NCBI GenBank assembly: GCA_031292735.1
Contig: JARLGP010000071.1
Span: forward strand, 1 to 10,979
Direction: 5' to 3'
Length of the DNA stretch: 10,979 nucleotides
Origin: Holophaga sp.
GTDB lineage: Bacteria > Acidobacteriota > Holophagae > Holophagales > Holophagaceae
Shown: in pieces, positions 1 to 8,174 of the stretch
Layout of the letters: every line of letters starts with the position of its first letter
Position numbering within the stretch: the stretch's first letter is position 1
Made by a program: the position numbers and the translations under genes
The notes under the pieces: model-generated
Seen by the model: the letters and a program-made list of their open reading frames with translations, nothing else
The model's database searches: none
What the model was told of the DNA's origin: nothing

Positions 1-1227
1 AGGGATTCCAGGCTTTTCGGCCTGAACCCCGACGGTGCCGTGGTTCCGCTGACGGCACCTGAAATTCGCTTCAACTCCGTGCAGGCCCTGGCCATGACCC
101 TGGAAGGGGACGTGTTCGTTCTGGACAAGAACCAGGATGCCTGCGATCTGTACCGCATCGATGCCCGGGGCACAAGGACCCAAGTGGCAGGCTGGGGGTT
201 TTTCACCTCCAGCGACACGTACCACCACGCCGCCCTCCTGGACTCCATGGCCATGGACCTGGTCACCGGGGACCTCTACCTGGCCAGCCCGAAGTGCATC
301 CTGAGGCTCTCCCGGTCGGGTGGCCTGAGCCAGGTCTGGGAGGGCCCGGAATCGAAGGGGCTGGGGTTCCTGGATCCCTCGCGTCCCATGGACTGGCACG
401 GTCCCCGCCGCCTGACCCTCCATGGCCGCCGCCTCCTTTTCGGCTGGGATCCGGACCATAGCCTCCGGATGCTCGACCTGGACTCCGGGGAACGGAACGT
501 GGTCCTGCGGACCCTGGCCCCCTTGCCCCTGGAGGTTCCCGGGGCTTGCCGTCCCGGGCGCGTGCCCAGCCTGTCCGGGGAATCCAAGCTCGGGCCGGAG
601 GCCTCGCTGGCCCGGCTCGGAAAGGAATGGCCCTGGACGCCGCCCGCCCTGGCCACGGCCCCTGAAGGCATGACGGTGCTGGGGATGGGGGGGGACCTCT
701 ACGACCTCGAACTGCCGCTGGACCCCGTGGCCCCGTCCTCGCGCCGGCTTTCCACCTCCGAGGTGCGGAACCTGTTCCGCCTGGATCGGGGGGAACCCCC
801 CGTGGTCCTGTTCTGCGATCTGGGCCTCGGCGGGGACGATGACCGGGTCGAGGCGAGGCTCGAACAGGCACGACTGGCGGCCTTCGCGGACCCGGCCCTG
901 ATGGGCATGGACGCCTGCCCGCCATCCGCCGGCACGCTGGTCCATGGCAAGGCCTGCGAGGTCCTCTGGACGGGAACCCCCGCCGATCTCCACCTGGCCA
1001 TGCGCATCCCCGAGGGTGATGCCCTGGGGTTCGGCCTCAGCTGGAACGCCGCTGGCAACCAGGTCCGGATAACGCACCATACGGCGCTTGGCGCCGCCAC
1101 CCTCCACGCCACGTGGGACCGGGACGAGGACGGGGCGCCCCTCACCTTGACACGGGTCCAAGAGATTCTGGAACCCATGGCCAGGTCAGGAGGCGTGCCC
1201 TTTTATAGCCATGCCCCATCCGCTTGA
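1..1227 (+). CDS. Beta-propeller-like (NHL/SMP-30-like) protein, 5' end outside window
   Basis: The reading frame is open from the first base of the window, so the gene almost certainly starts upstream. A GTG at 40 is the first possible internal start, but the residues before it (LFGLNPDGAVVPL) already read like one blade of a propeller. About 408 residues are visible. Repeated units of the type 'hydrophobic strand, G-D-[VL]-[YF]-[VL], then R-[IL]-[DS]-x-x-G' occur at VQALAMTLEGDVFVLD, SMAMDLVTGDLYLASP and the following ILRLSRSGGLSQVWEG. They resemble NHL or SMP-30/gluconolactonase-type blades. The C-terminal third has weaker repeats and ends in FYSHAPSA. I see no catalytic motif, so enzyme activity cannot be claimed. 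The N-terminus, and with it any signal peptide, lies outside the window. A run of eight G at 687-694 lies within the coding sequence. The fold assignment is inferred from repeat pattern only, and the function is unknown. Confidence 0.6.
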   Translation, partial: RDSRLFGLNPDGAVVPLTAPEIRFNSVQALAMTLEGDVFVLDKNQDACDLYRIDARGTRTQVAGWGFFTSSDTYHHAALLDSMAMDLVTGDLYLASPKCILRLSRSGGLSQVWEGPESKGLGFLDPSRPMDWHGPRRLTLHGRRLLFGWDPDHSLRMLDLDSGERNVVLRTLAPLPLEVPGACRPGRVPSLSGESKLGPEASLARLGKEWPWTPPALATAPEGMTVLGMGGDLYDLELPLDPVAPSSRRLSTSEVRNLFRLDRGEPPVVLFCDLGLGGDDDRVEARLEQARLAAFADPALMGMDACPPSAGTLVHGKACEVLWTGTPADLHLAMRIPEGDALGFGLSWNAAGNQVRITHHTALGAATLHATWDRDEDGAPLTLTRVQEILEPMARSGGVPFYSHAPSA

Positions 1228-1254
1228 CGGTATAAATGATAATCGTCATGATTA
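1224..1254 (+). promoter_or_regulatory. Candidate promoter with Fur-box-like AT-rich element upstream of the DUF302 gene
   Basis: An abrupt AT-rich patch sits in otherwise GC-rich sequence. It overlaps the stop codon of the upstream gene. TTGACG (1224-1229) could be a -35 box, and CATGAT (1247-1252) a -10 box, with 17-nt spacing. Between them lies ATGATAATC (1236-1244), which matches the core of the classical Fur box. Aligned over the full 19 positions I count about 13 matches. The flanking segment has an imperfect dyad of AT steps. The promoter reading is moderately supported and the Fur reading is speculative. Confidence 0.35.
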
Positions 1255-1315
1255 GTTGCCCGTCCCGGGAGTCCGCGCCACGGGAGCTCCAACAACCCGT
1301 TCGAAGGGGGCAGAG

Positions 1316-1831
1316 ATGGCTATCCATGACGTCCAGGTGCAAAGGGTGAGTCTCACCACCCAGAAACCTTTCCACGAGGTGGTCGCGAGGATCGACGCGG
1401 CCATCGGCCACCCGGATCCGGCCTCGCTGCGCCGCGATACGGCCCAGGCCGGAAGCTACCTCGAACTGAGCGAGGTGGTCCACCGGCAGGTGGGGCCTTC
1501 GGGCTTCATGGAATTCGCCCGATTCGATCTCGGCAATGTGCTGCGGAAATCCCCGTCCGGGTACACCGGGCAGAGCCTGCGGCTGATCGTGGGAAACCCC
1601 CTCATCATGCGCAGGATGGTGGAGAGGGTGGCGGATGCGGGCTCCTACGCCCCGGTGACCATCCTGATCGACGAACGTGCCGACGGGGTCCACGTGTCCT
1701 ACGACCGGATGGCCAGCTACTTGGCCAGCTACCAGGATGCCGACGCCCTGGCGACCGCCCGGGACCTGGATGCGAAAGTGGAAGCCTTGCTGCTGGCGGC
1801 CGTGGAACCAACAGCCACCGACGCAGGCTGA
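1316..1831 (+). CDS. DUF302 domain protein
   Basis: This is a 171-residue protein. The frame is open back to a TTG at 1256, but I chose the ATG at 1316. It follows a purine-rich GGGGGCAGAG stretch, and the protein from there (MAIHDVQVQRVSL) matches how DUF302 proteins usually begin. The diagnostic segment is in the C-terminal half: a [RL]-L-I-V-GNP motif (around residue 90), then a mostly helical stretch, then PVTILIDE and DGVHVSYDR, which is the GNP...P-hhh-hh-DG-x-h-x-SY pattern of this family. No signal peptide or membrane segment is visible. DUF302 proteins are small soluble alpha/beta proteins of unestablished function and are often single genes. It is preceded by an apparent promoter of its own and converges on the oxidoreductase gene with only 15 bp between the two stop codons. 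Family assignment is fairly sure; function is unknown. Confidence 0.82.
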   Translation: MAIHDVQVQRVSLTTQKPFHEVVARIDAAIGHPDPASLRRDTAQAGSYLELSEVVHRQVGPSGFMEFARFDLGNVLRKSPSGYTGQSLRLIVGNPLIMRRMVERVADAGSYAPVTILIDERADGVHVSYDRMASYLASYQDADALATARDLDAKVEALLLAAVEPTATDAG

Positions 1832-1846
1832 GGGGCTCCCCGGCGG

Positions 1847-2776
1847 TCACGAACCGGCCCCGGGAACCAGCACGATCTTGCCGGGTCCATGCCGGTGGTC
1901 GTTCAACGCCCTTTGCCCTTCCGCCGCCCGCCACAGCGGGTAGGCGGCGGCGATGGTGATGCGCAGCCGCCCCGCGGCGGCCCGGGAAACGAGTTCCCCA
2001 AGCACCGCCGGGTCGGTTCGGGCGTAGGCGGTGGTGACGCCGGGCCCCCCGGAGGTGATCGAGCACAGCCGCGTGTGGGCCGTGGCAACCTGACGGGCGA
2101 ACTCAAGCTGCCCGTGACCGGCGCAATCCAGGATGGCGGTGACCCCCTCCGGCGCACGGTGCCGAACGGCACGGACGAGGTCTTCGCCGTGGCCCACCGG
2201 ATGGGCACCGAGCGAGCGAACATAGTCGTGGTTGGGCAGGGACGCGCTGCCCATCACCATGGCCCCCGCTTCGCGCGCCAGCTGGACCGCGACCGAACCG
2301 ACCCCGCCCGAGGCGCCGAGCACCAGCACCCGGTCTCCCCTGCCGACCTTCAGGGTCCGCACGATGCCGCGATGGGCGGTGAGCCCCGCAAGGGGAAGCC
2401 CCGCCGCTTCCTCCCAGCCGAGCTCCGGCGGTTTGCGGCACGGGAGTTCCACGGGCAGGCTGACCAGCTCGGCACAGGTGCCGGCGTGGAGGATGTCCTG
2501 CCGGGCATAAGCCAGAACCTCGTCGCCCGGCGCAAATTCCGTCACCCCCGCTCCGACCTGCTCGATAATGCCCGCCACGTCCCAGCCGGGGACGACGGGG
2601 AACCAGGTCTCCATGATGCTGTCGCCGAGACCGGACTGCAGGGCGAGGTCGGCGGGGTTGAGCGCCGCGGCCTTCACCCGGATCAGGACGCTGTTCTGGG
2701 CCAGCTTCGGTTCCGGCAGGTCGCCGTAAAGCAGGACTTCGGGACCCCCGAAACGACGATAGAACGCGGCTTTCAT
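1847..2776 (-). CDS. MDR-superfamily NAD(P)H:quinone oxidoreductase / zinc-independent alcohol dehydrogenase-like protein
   Basis: This 309-residue protein has the medium-chain dehydrogenase/reductase layout. The N-terminal GroES-like catalytic domain opens MKAAFYRRFGGPEVL and carries the conserved ALNPAD at 38-43 and GWDVAGIIEQVG at 64-75. The Rossmann domain has the nucleotide-binding loop GASGGVG at 154-160, preceded by the GLPLAGLTA helix at 126-134. The cysteine and histidine ligands of catalytic-zinc alcohol dehydrogenases are absent, so it belongs to the zinc-independent quinone oxidoreductase branch. These enzymes reduce quinones or enones with NAD(P)H in the cytoplasm; the substrate here cannot be read from sequence. 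The ATG lies 9 nt after the stop of the upstream SnoaL-like gene, and its ribosome-binding site (AGGAG) overlaps that stop codon. The two are therefore almost certainly co-transcribed and translationally coupled. Control by the divergent Rrf2 regulator is inferred from position. Confidence 0.9.
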   Translation of the reverse strand: MKAAFYRRFGGPEVLLYGDLPEPKLAQNSVLIRVKAAALNPADLALQSGLGDSIMETWFPVVPGWDVAGIIEQVGAGVTEFAPGDEVLAYARQDILHAGTCAELVSLPVELPCRKPPELGWEEAAGLPLAGLTAHRGIVRTLKVGRGDRVLVLGASGGVGSVAVQLAREAGAMVMGSASLPNHDYVRSLGAHPVGHGEDLVRAVRHRAPEGVTAILDCAGHGQLEFARQVATAHTRLCSITSGGPGVTTAYARTDPAVLGELVSRAAAGRLRITIAAAYPLWRAAEGQRALNDHRHGPGKIVLVPGAGS

Positions 2777-2785
2777 CGCGCGCTC

Positions 2786-3259
2786 CTAGATCGCGAAGGG
2801 AAGGTCGAGGTAGATCCGCTGGCAGGCGATCCACCACCTGCCGCCGGCCTTTTTCAGGACCGGCCGGTAGTAGCCGGTCTCGATGGGAAGGATCGTGCCC
2901 TGGGCGCCCCGCGCCCCTTCGGGCCAGCCATCCGCCGGCTTTTCTGCCCCGACGACATTGAACACGACGAACTGGGCGTCGAGGGTCGCGGTGTCGCCGT
3001 CGATCTCAATGATGGGATCGTGGGTCGTGTGATGGCTCCAGCCGCGCGGCGGATGGGGCCGCATCATGGTCGAGACGGCCGCGCCGATGGCCTCCGGGCC
3101 CGCCAGCTCACCCACCAGCGCCATCGCTCCGGCCTGGGGGTGGTAGATCTCCACCTTCCCGTCCGGCAGGAAGAGCGCTGCCATGGCCGCCCCGTCCCGA
3201 TGATCAGTGGCCCGCACGTAGCGGGCCAGGACCTGCTGGATCTCACGTTCTTCGGACAT
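2786..3259 (-). CDS. SnoaL/NTF2-like domain protein
   Basis: This is a 157-residue protein. The frame is open far upstream, across the regulator gene, but the ATG at 3259 is clearly the start. It is preceded by a near-perfect Shine-Dalgarno AAAGGAGG eight bases away. The sequence fits the NTF2-like cone fold: an N-terminal helix (EIQQVLARYVRATDHRDG), the ALFLPDGKVEIYH strand, then SHHTTHDPIIEIDGDTATL at about 75-93. That H-x-x-x-x-P-x-I-x-h-D-G-D-x-A pattern is typical of SnoaL_4-type proteins. It ends with GYYRPVLKKAGGRWWIACQRI, the usual last strands. The family includes dehydratases, isomerases and many proteins of unknown activity; H76, H77 and H80 could be active-site residues. First gene of an operon with the quinone oxidoreductase, divergent from the Rrf2 regulator. 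Function unassigned, but a small-molecule-binding or processing role next to a quinone reductase is plausible. Confidence 0.85.
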   Translation of the reverse strand: MSEEREIQQVLARYVRATDHRDGAAMAALFLPDGKVEIYHPQAGAMALVGELAGPEAIGAAVSTMMRPHPPRGWSHHTTHDPIIEIDGDTATLDAQFVVFNVVGAEKPADGWPEGARGAQGTILPIETGYYRPVLKKAGGRWWIACQRIYLDLPFAI

Positions 3260-3290
3260 CGCGGGGGCCTCCTTTGAATGGCACCCTTCA

Positions 3291-3337
3291 TAGATACATT
3301 TAATGTTCTTGAAATGCAAGTGTGATGGATACATATT
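3291..3337. promoter_or_regulatory. Divergent promoter region with candidate Rrf2 operator
   Basis: This AT-rich segment lies between the SnoaL-like gene and the Rrf2 gene. On the plus strand TTGAAA (3309-3314) and CATATT (3332-3337) are 17 bp apart, forming a plausible sigma-70 promoter for the regulator with a short leader. On the minus strand TTGCAT (3319-3314) and TATCTA (3296-3291) are also 17 bp apart, a weaker match pointing to the SnoaL/oxidoreductase operon. An inverted repeat CATTT(3297-3301)...AAATG(3312-3316), 20 bp in total with 7 of 10 positions paired, overlaps both -35 regions. That is where an Rrf2-family dimer would be expected to bind. Promoter boxes and operator are predictions by eye. 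Confidence 0.45.
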
Positions 3338-3356
3338 TTCCCATGGGCCGTCCCGC

Positions 3357-3800
3357 ATGATCGATCTCCGCTTTCCCACCGCGTTGCAGCTGATGCTGAG
3401 CCTGGCGCTCGCCCGGGCGGAGGGCGTGGAGCGCCTCACGTCCAGCCATCTGGCCGAGGGCGTCCATTCCAATCCGACCATGGTGAGGCGGCTGCTGGCG
3501 CCCCTCCTCCAGGCCGGGCTGGTGACCTCCAGCAAGGGGCGGGAGGGCGGGGTCAGCCTGGGGTGCGACGCGGCGGCCATCACCCTCAAGGACATCTACG
3601 GGGCGGTGATGGGGGACCGGAAGCTGTGGAGCGCCCGCACCGATATTCCGCACCGCTGCACGGTCAGCTGCAACATGGAGCCCTTCTTCGATGGGCTGAC
3701 GGCCAGGGTGGATGACGCCGTGCTCGAGTCGCTGGACGCCATGACCCTGGCGGATTCCCTGGCGGAGCTGCGCAGGCTCGAGGCGATCCGCACCGCCTGA
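3357..3800 (+). CDS. Rrf2-family transcriptional regulator
   Basis: This is a 147-residue winged-helix DNA-binding protein. The frame is open to 3303, but the ATG at 3357 gives the typical Rrf2 opening MIDLRFPTALQLMLSLALA. The upstream ribosome-binding site is weak. The helix-turn-helix runs from about residue 27 to 58 (LTSSHLAEGVHSNPTMVRRLLAPLLQAGLV), followed by the wing with the family's G-[RK]-x-GG-V-x-L pattern (GREGGVSLG, 61-69). The three cysteines (70, 101, 105) do not form the C-x5-C-x5-7-C cluster site of IscR or NsrR. An Fe-S cofactor is therefore not supported; the C101-x3-C105 pair could instead act as a thiol or metal switch (inference), as in YwnA-like members. It is divergent from the SnoaL/quinone oxidoreductase operon and probably controls it and itself. 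It converges on the exchanger gene 21 bp downstream. Confidence 0.88.
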   Translation: MIDLRFPTALQLMLSLALARAEGVERLTSSHLAEGVHSNPTMVRRLLAPLLQAGLVTSSKGREGGVSLGCDAAAITLKDIYGAVMGDRKLWSARTDIPHRCTVSCNMEPFFDGLTARVDDAVLESLDAMTLADSLAELRRLEAIRTA

Positions 3801-3801
3801 T

Positions 3802-3820
3802 CCGCCCGGTGGAGGGGCGG
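3802..3820. terminator. Candidate bidirectional hairpin between convergent genes
   Basis: In the 21-bp gap between the stop codons of the convergent Rrf2 and exchanger genes, CCGCCC (3802-3807) pairs perfectly with GGGCGG (3815-3820) around a 7-nt loop. No T-tract follows on either strand, so it is not a textbook Rho-independent terminator. Its placement in a minimal convergent gap makes a shared termination role plausible. Confidence 0.35.
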
Positions 3821-3821
3821 C

Positions 3822-5042
3822 TCAGTCCTGCCGGAAGGCCGAAGGCAGGGCCATGGGCCCGTTGCGCCACAGGGCCTGGGCCATGGCCGGCAGTTCCCGG
3901 CGGTGCCGCGCCAGCAGGCCCAGGGCCAGGGCGAAATAGACTCCGGACAGCACCATCCGGGCGCCCGGGGCGGTGCAGGGGAACTGCACGGCGAACAGCA
4001 GCAGCAGCGCCACGCCTTCCCAGCGCTCCATGCGCAGGTTGGCCAGCATGGCGAAGCCCATGAGGGTCTGGGCCGAGGTGAGCCAGAACTCCTCCACCTG
4101 CCGGGGGTCGAAGGGCAGGATGCCGTGGCCGCCGCCCACCAGGTGGGCCAGGGGCAGGCCGCCCACCAGCAGGGTCCACTGGTTCACCTTGCTGGACAGC
4201 AGGGTGCCCAGGGCGGTGTCCGCCTCGCCGCGCAGGGCCAGCAGCCCGGCCACCAGGAATTCCGGGGCCTCGGTGGCCAGCGGGGCCACCCACTGCACCA
4301 GCAGGAACTCGTCCAGGCCCAGCACCCGGCCGCCGTCCACCAGGGCGTTGGCGAACGGCTTGGCGGCCATCACCACGATGAAGGCCGACCACAGGAACAG
4401 CAGGGTGAGGGTGAGCCGGCGGCGGCTCCAGGACAGCGCGCCCAGCCGGGCCGCCACGCCCAGCAGGGCCGGCTCCGAGCGCTCCTCCTTGGCCAGCCGC
4501 CAGACGTACAGCACGTAGAAGCCGATCAGCACCAGCCCGTCGTACCAGGTGATGCCCCGGCGCAGCGGGAAGGACAGGGCGTACAGGCTGGACAGGCCCA
4601 GGAAGGCCAGCTCCACCCGGCGGCTGGGCTTGATCACCAGCGCGGTCACCGGCCGCGCCTGGCGCCGGCCCCACACCATGAGCAGGAACAGCACCAGCGG
4701 CCAGCCCAGGCCCAGGAGCAGGCGGTTGCTGCCGGTCATGTTGGCGGCGGCGAACCGCGCCAGGGCGGGGTGCCGGCCGGAGGAATAGGAGAAATAGAGG
4801 TCGATGGCGTATTCCGGCAGGATGGCGATCAGGGCCAGGATGGCGGTGGCCAGGCTGGCGCTGATGTCCTGCTGCACCGCCTCGGCCGCCCAGCACATGA
4901 GGAACGACGAGGCCACCACCGCGCCGCCGTAGACGGCCACGCTGACCAGGGGGGGGAGGTGCAGTCCCGAGACCCTGAGGGCCACCGCCGGCACCGCCAA
5001 CAGGACCGCCAGGCCGATCTTCCACCACCACCGCTCGTTCAT
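3822..5042 (-). CDS. CaCA-family Na+/Ca2+-exchanger-like membrane protein
   Basis: This is a 406-residue polytopic membrane protein. I use the ATG at 5042 (MNERWWWKIG) because GGAG sits 6 nt upstream; a TTG at 5057 is a less likely longer start. It has two alpha-repeats, the hallmark of cation/Ca2+ exchangers. Alpha-1 spans about 52-116, with ILPEYAIDLYFS (P76, E77) and NMTGSN at 101-106. Alpha-2 spans about 253-296, with ATEAPEFLVAGLLALRGEADTAL... (P260, E261) and then SSKVNQ at 283-288. Both ion-binding glutamates are present. The second GSN triplet is altered to SSK, which is unusual for YrbG-type exchangers and makes the transported ion uncertain. Hydrophobic segments of 18-22 residues recur throughout; the middle loop (about 125-145) and C-terminus are basic. 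It follows dnaJ by 46 bp on the same strand, so it may be read through from the chaperone operon, but no functional link is known. It converges with the Rrf2 gene. Confidence 0.82.
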   Translation of the reverse strand: MNERWWWKIGLAVLLAVPAVALRVSGLHLPPLVSVAVYGGAVVASSFLMCWAAEAVQQDISASLATAILALIAILPEYAIDLYFSYSSGRHPALARFAAANMTGSNRLLLGLGWPLVLFLLMVWGRRQARPVTALVIKPSRRVELAFLGLSSLYALSFPLRRGITWYDGLVLIGFYVLYVWRLAKEERSEPALLGVAARLGALSWSRRRLTLTLLFLWSAFIVVMAAKPFANALVDGGRVLGLDEFLLVQWVAPLATEAPEFLVAGLLALRGEADTALGTLLSSKVNQWTLLVGGLPLAHLVGGGHGILPFDPRQVEEFWLTSAQTLMGFAMLANLRMERWEGVALLLLFAVQFPCTAPGARMVLSGVYFALALGLLARHRRELPAMAQALWRNGPMALPSAFRQD

Positions 5043-5088
5043 CCCATGCTCCGGCAAACCGAGGGGGGGTGCAGCAACCGCCCGCCCG

Positions 5089-6237
5089 CTAGCGTTTCTT
5101 CTTCTTCCGGCCCTTGTCGCCGCCGAACACCTTGGCCAGGAAGCCCTCGCTGGGTTCCGGCACCAGGCCGTTGGCCACGTCGTCGTCCATGAGCTTGCGC
5201 ACCAGTTCGGTCTGCTCCGCGGAAAGCCTGGTGGGCACGGCCACCCGCAGGTGCAGGTAGAGGTCGCCCCGCCCGGCGCCGCGCAGCCTGGGCACGCCGG
5301 CGTTGGCCAGCTTCACGATCTTGTCGGCCTGGGTTCCGGCGGCCAGCTTGAGCAGGTCCTTGCCGTACGGGGTCTCGATGGGCAGTTCTCCGCCCAGCAC
5401 CATGAGCGGCCAGGGCACCTCCTGCTTGCGGTGCAGGTCGAAGCCGTCCCGCTCGAATTCGCCATTGTCCTCCACGTCGAACACGATGAACAGGTCGCCG
5501 GTGCCTCCGCCGCTGACCCCGGCCTCGCCTTCGCCCTGGATGCGCAGCCGCTGGCCGCGGTCCACGCCGGCCGGGATGCGGAACTTCACCTTGCTCCGCC
5601 GGTGCACCCGCCCCCCGCCGCGGCAGGTGGGGCAGGGGCTGGGGATGATCTGGCCGCGCCCTTCGCAGCGGGGGCACGGGACGTACATCTGCAGGAAGGC
5701 CTGGCGCACCGCCACCTGGCCGTTGCCCCGGCACTGGGGGCAAACCTGCGGGCCGGTGCCCGGGGCGCAGCCCGAGCCATGGCACTCGCCGCAGCTCTCC
5801 ATGCGGGGGATGTCGATCTCCTTGGAATCCACCCCGAACAGGGTGTCCTTGAAGCTGATGCGCAGGGTGTACTGCAGGTCCGAGCCGCGCTCGCCGCCGC
5901 CGGACCGGCGCCGGCCGCCGCCGCCGAACAGGTCGCCGAAGATGCCGCCGAAGATGTCCTGGAAGTCCGCGAACTGGTTGGGGTCGAACTGGAACCCTGC
6001 GCCGCCGCCGTTGTTGCCCACCCCGGCATGGCCGAACTGGTCATACTGGCGGCGCTTGTCCGGATCGGAAAGGATGGCGTAGGCTTCGGCCGCCTCCTTG
6101 AATTTCTCTTCCGCTTCCTTGTTCCCCGGGTTCTGGTCCGGATGGAACTGCATGGCCAGTTTGCGGTAGGACTTCTTGATCTCGTCGAGGGGGGCTTCCC
6201 GGCCCACGCCCAGGATTTCGTAGTAATCACGCTTCAT
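5089..6237 (-). CDS. dnaJ: Chaperone DnaJ (Hsp40)
   Basis: This full-length type I DnaJ has 382 residues. It stimulates the DnaK ATPase and hands over unfolded clients in the cytoplasm. The J domain (1-70) begins [11 protein letters not shown] and has the invariant HPD at 32-34. A Gly/Phe-rich linker follows (about 72-118, with repeated FGG/GGG). The zinc-binding domain has all four CxxCxGxG motifs: CGECHGSG (149-156), CPQCRGNG (166-173), CPRCEGRG (188-195) and CPTCRGGG (202-209). The client-binding C-terminal domains follow ([18 protein letters not shown] and [12 protein letters not shown]). The tail ends in a basic cluster, GRKKKKR, which is not a standard DnaJ ending. The ATG at 6237 is 34 nt after the dnaK stop, with only a weak ribosome-binding site. 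Last chaperone gene of the hrcA-grpE-dnaK-dnaJ operon. Confidence 0.98.
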   Translation of the reverse strand: MKRDYYEILGVGREAPLDEIKKSYRKLAMQFHPDQNPGNKEAEEKFKEAAEAYAILSDPDKRRQYDQFGHAGVGNNGGGAGFQFDPNQFADFQDIFGGIFGDLFGGGGRRRSGGGERGSDLQYTLRISFKDTLFGVDSKEIDIPRMESCGECHGSGCAPGTGPQVCPQCRGNGQVAVRQAFLQMYVPCPRCEGRGQIIPSPCPTCRGGGRVHRRSKVKFRIPAGVDRGQRLRIQGEGEAGVSGGGTGDLFIVFDVEDNGEFERDGFDLHRKQEVPWPLMVLGGELPIETPYGKDLLKLAAGTQADKIVKLANAGVPRLRGAGRGDLYLHLRVAVPTRLSAEQTELVRKLMDDDVANGLVPEPSEGFLAKVFGGDKGRKKKKR

Positions 6238-6271
6238 GAAACCAGATTACCAGAGCGGCCGGGCCTTGGCG

Positions 6272-8131
<1,860 letters not shown>

Positions 8132-8160
8132 TTGAAGACTCCGGGTCTTTGGGGAGGTAC
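8132..8160 (-). promoter_or_regulatory. dnaK ribosome-binding site with candidate small hairpin
   Basis: In the grpE-dnaK gap the mRNA (minus strand) reads AAGAC-CCGGA-GTCTT, ending three bases before the dnaK ATG. It can form a 5-bp stem (8149-8145 with 8139-8135) whose loop contains most of the GGAG Shine-Dalgarno. Alternatively the GGAG (8142-8139) can pair with an upstream CUCC (8156-8153). Both structures are short and weak. A temperature-sensitive role is only a possibility suggested by the gene's function. Confidence 0.3.
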
Positions 8161-8174
8161 GGCCCCGGTGGGTG

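Noticed and set aside
1832..1846. GGGGCTCCCC as a terminator hairpin between the DUF302 and oxidoreductase genes
   Set aside because: The stem would be 4 bp with a two-base loop, which is sterically impossible as drawn, and no T-tract follows.
1889..3277. A 462-codon plus-strand open frame spanning the oxidoreductase and SnoaL-like genes
   Set aside because: It runs antisense across two genes with good motifs and ribosome-binding sites, and is rich in Arg, Gly, Pro and Asp without a domain pattern.
3660..3680. Cysteines of the Rrf2 regulator as an Fe-S cluster site
   Set aside because: Only C101 and C105 are close together. The three-cysteine spacing of IscR or NsrR is missing.
3903..5192. 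A 429-codon plus-strand open frame opposite the exchanger gene
   Set aside because: Its translation is dominated by Gln, Gly, His and Ala with no recognisable domain. The minus-strand exchanger has clear alpha-repeats, so this is a shadow frame of GC-rich DNA.
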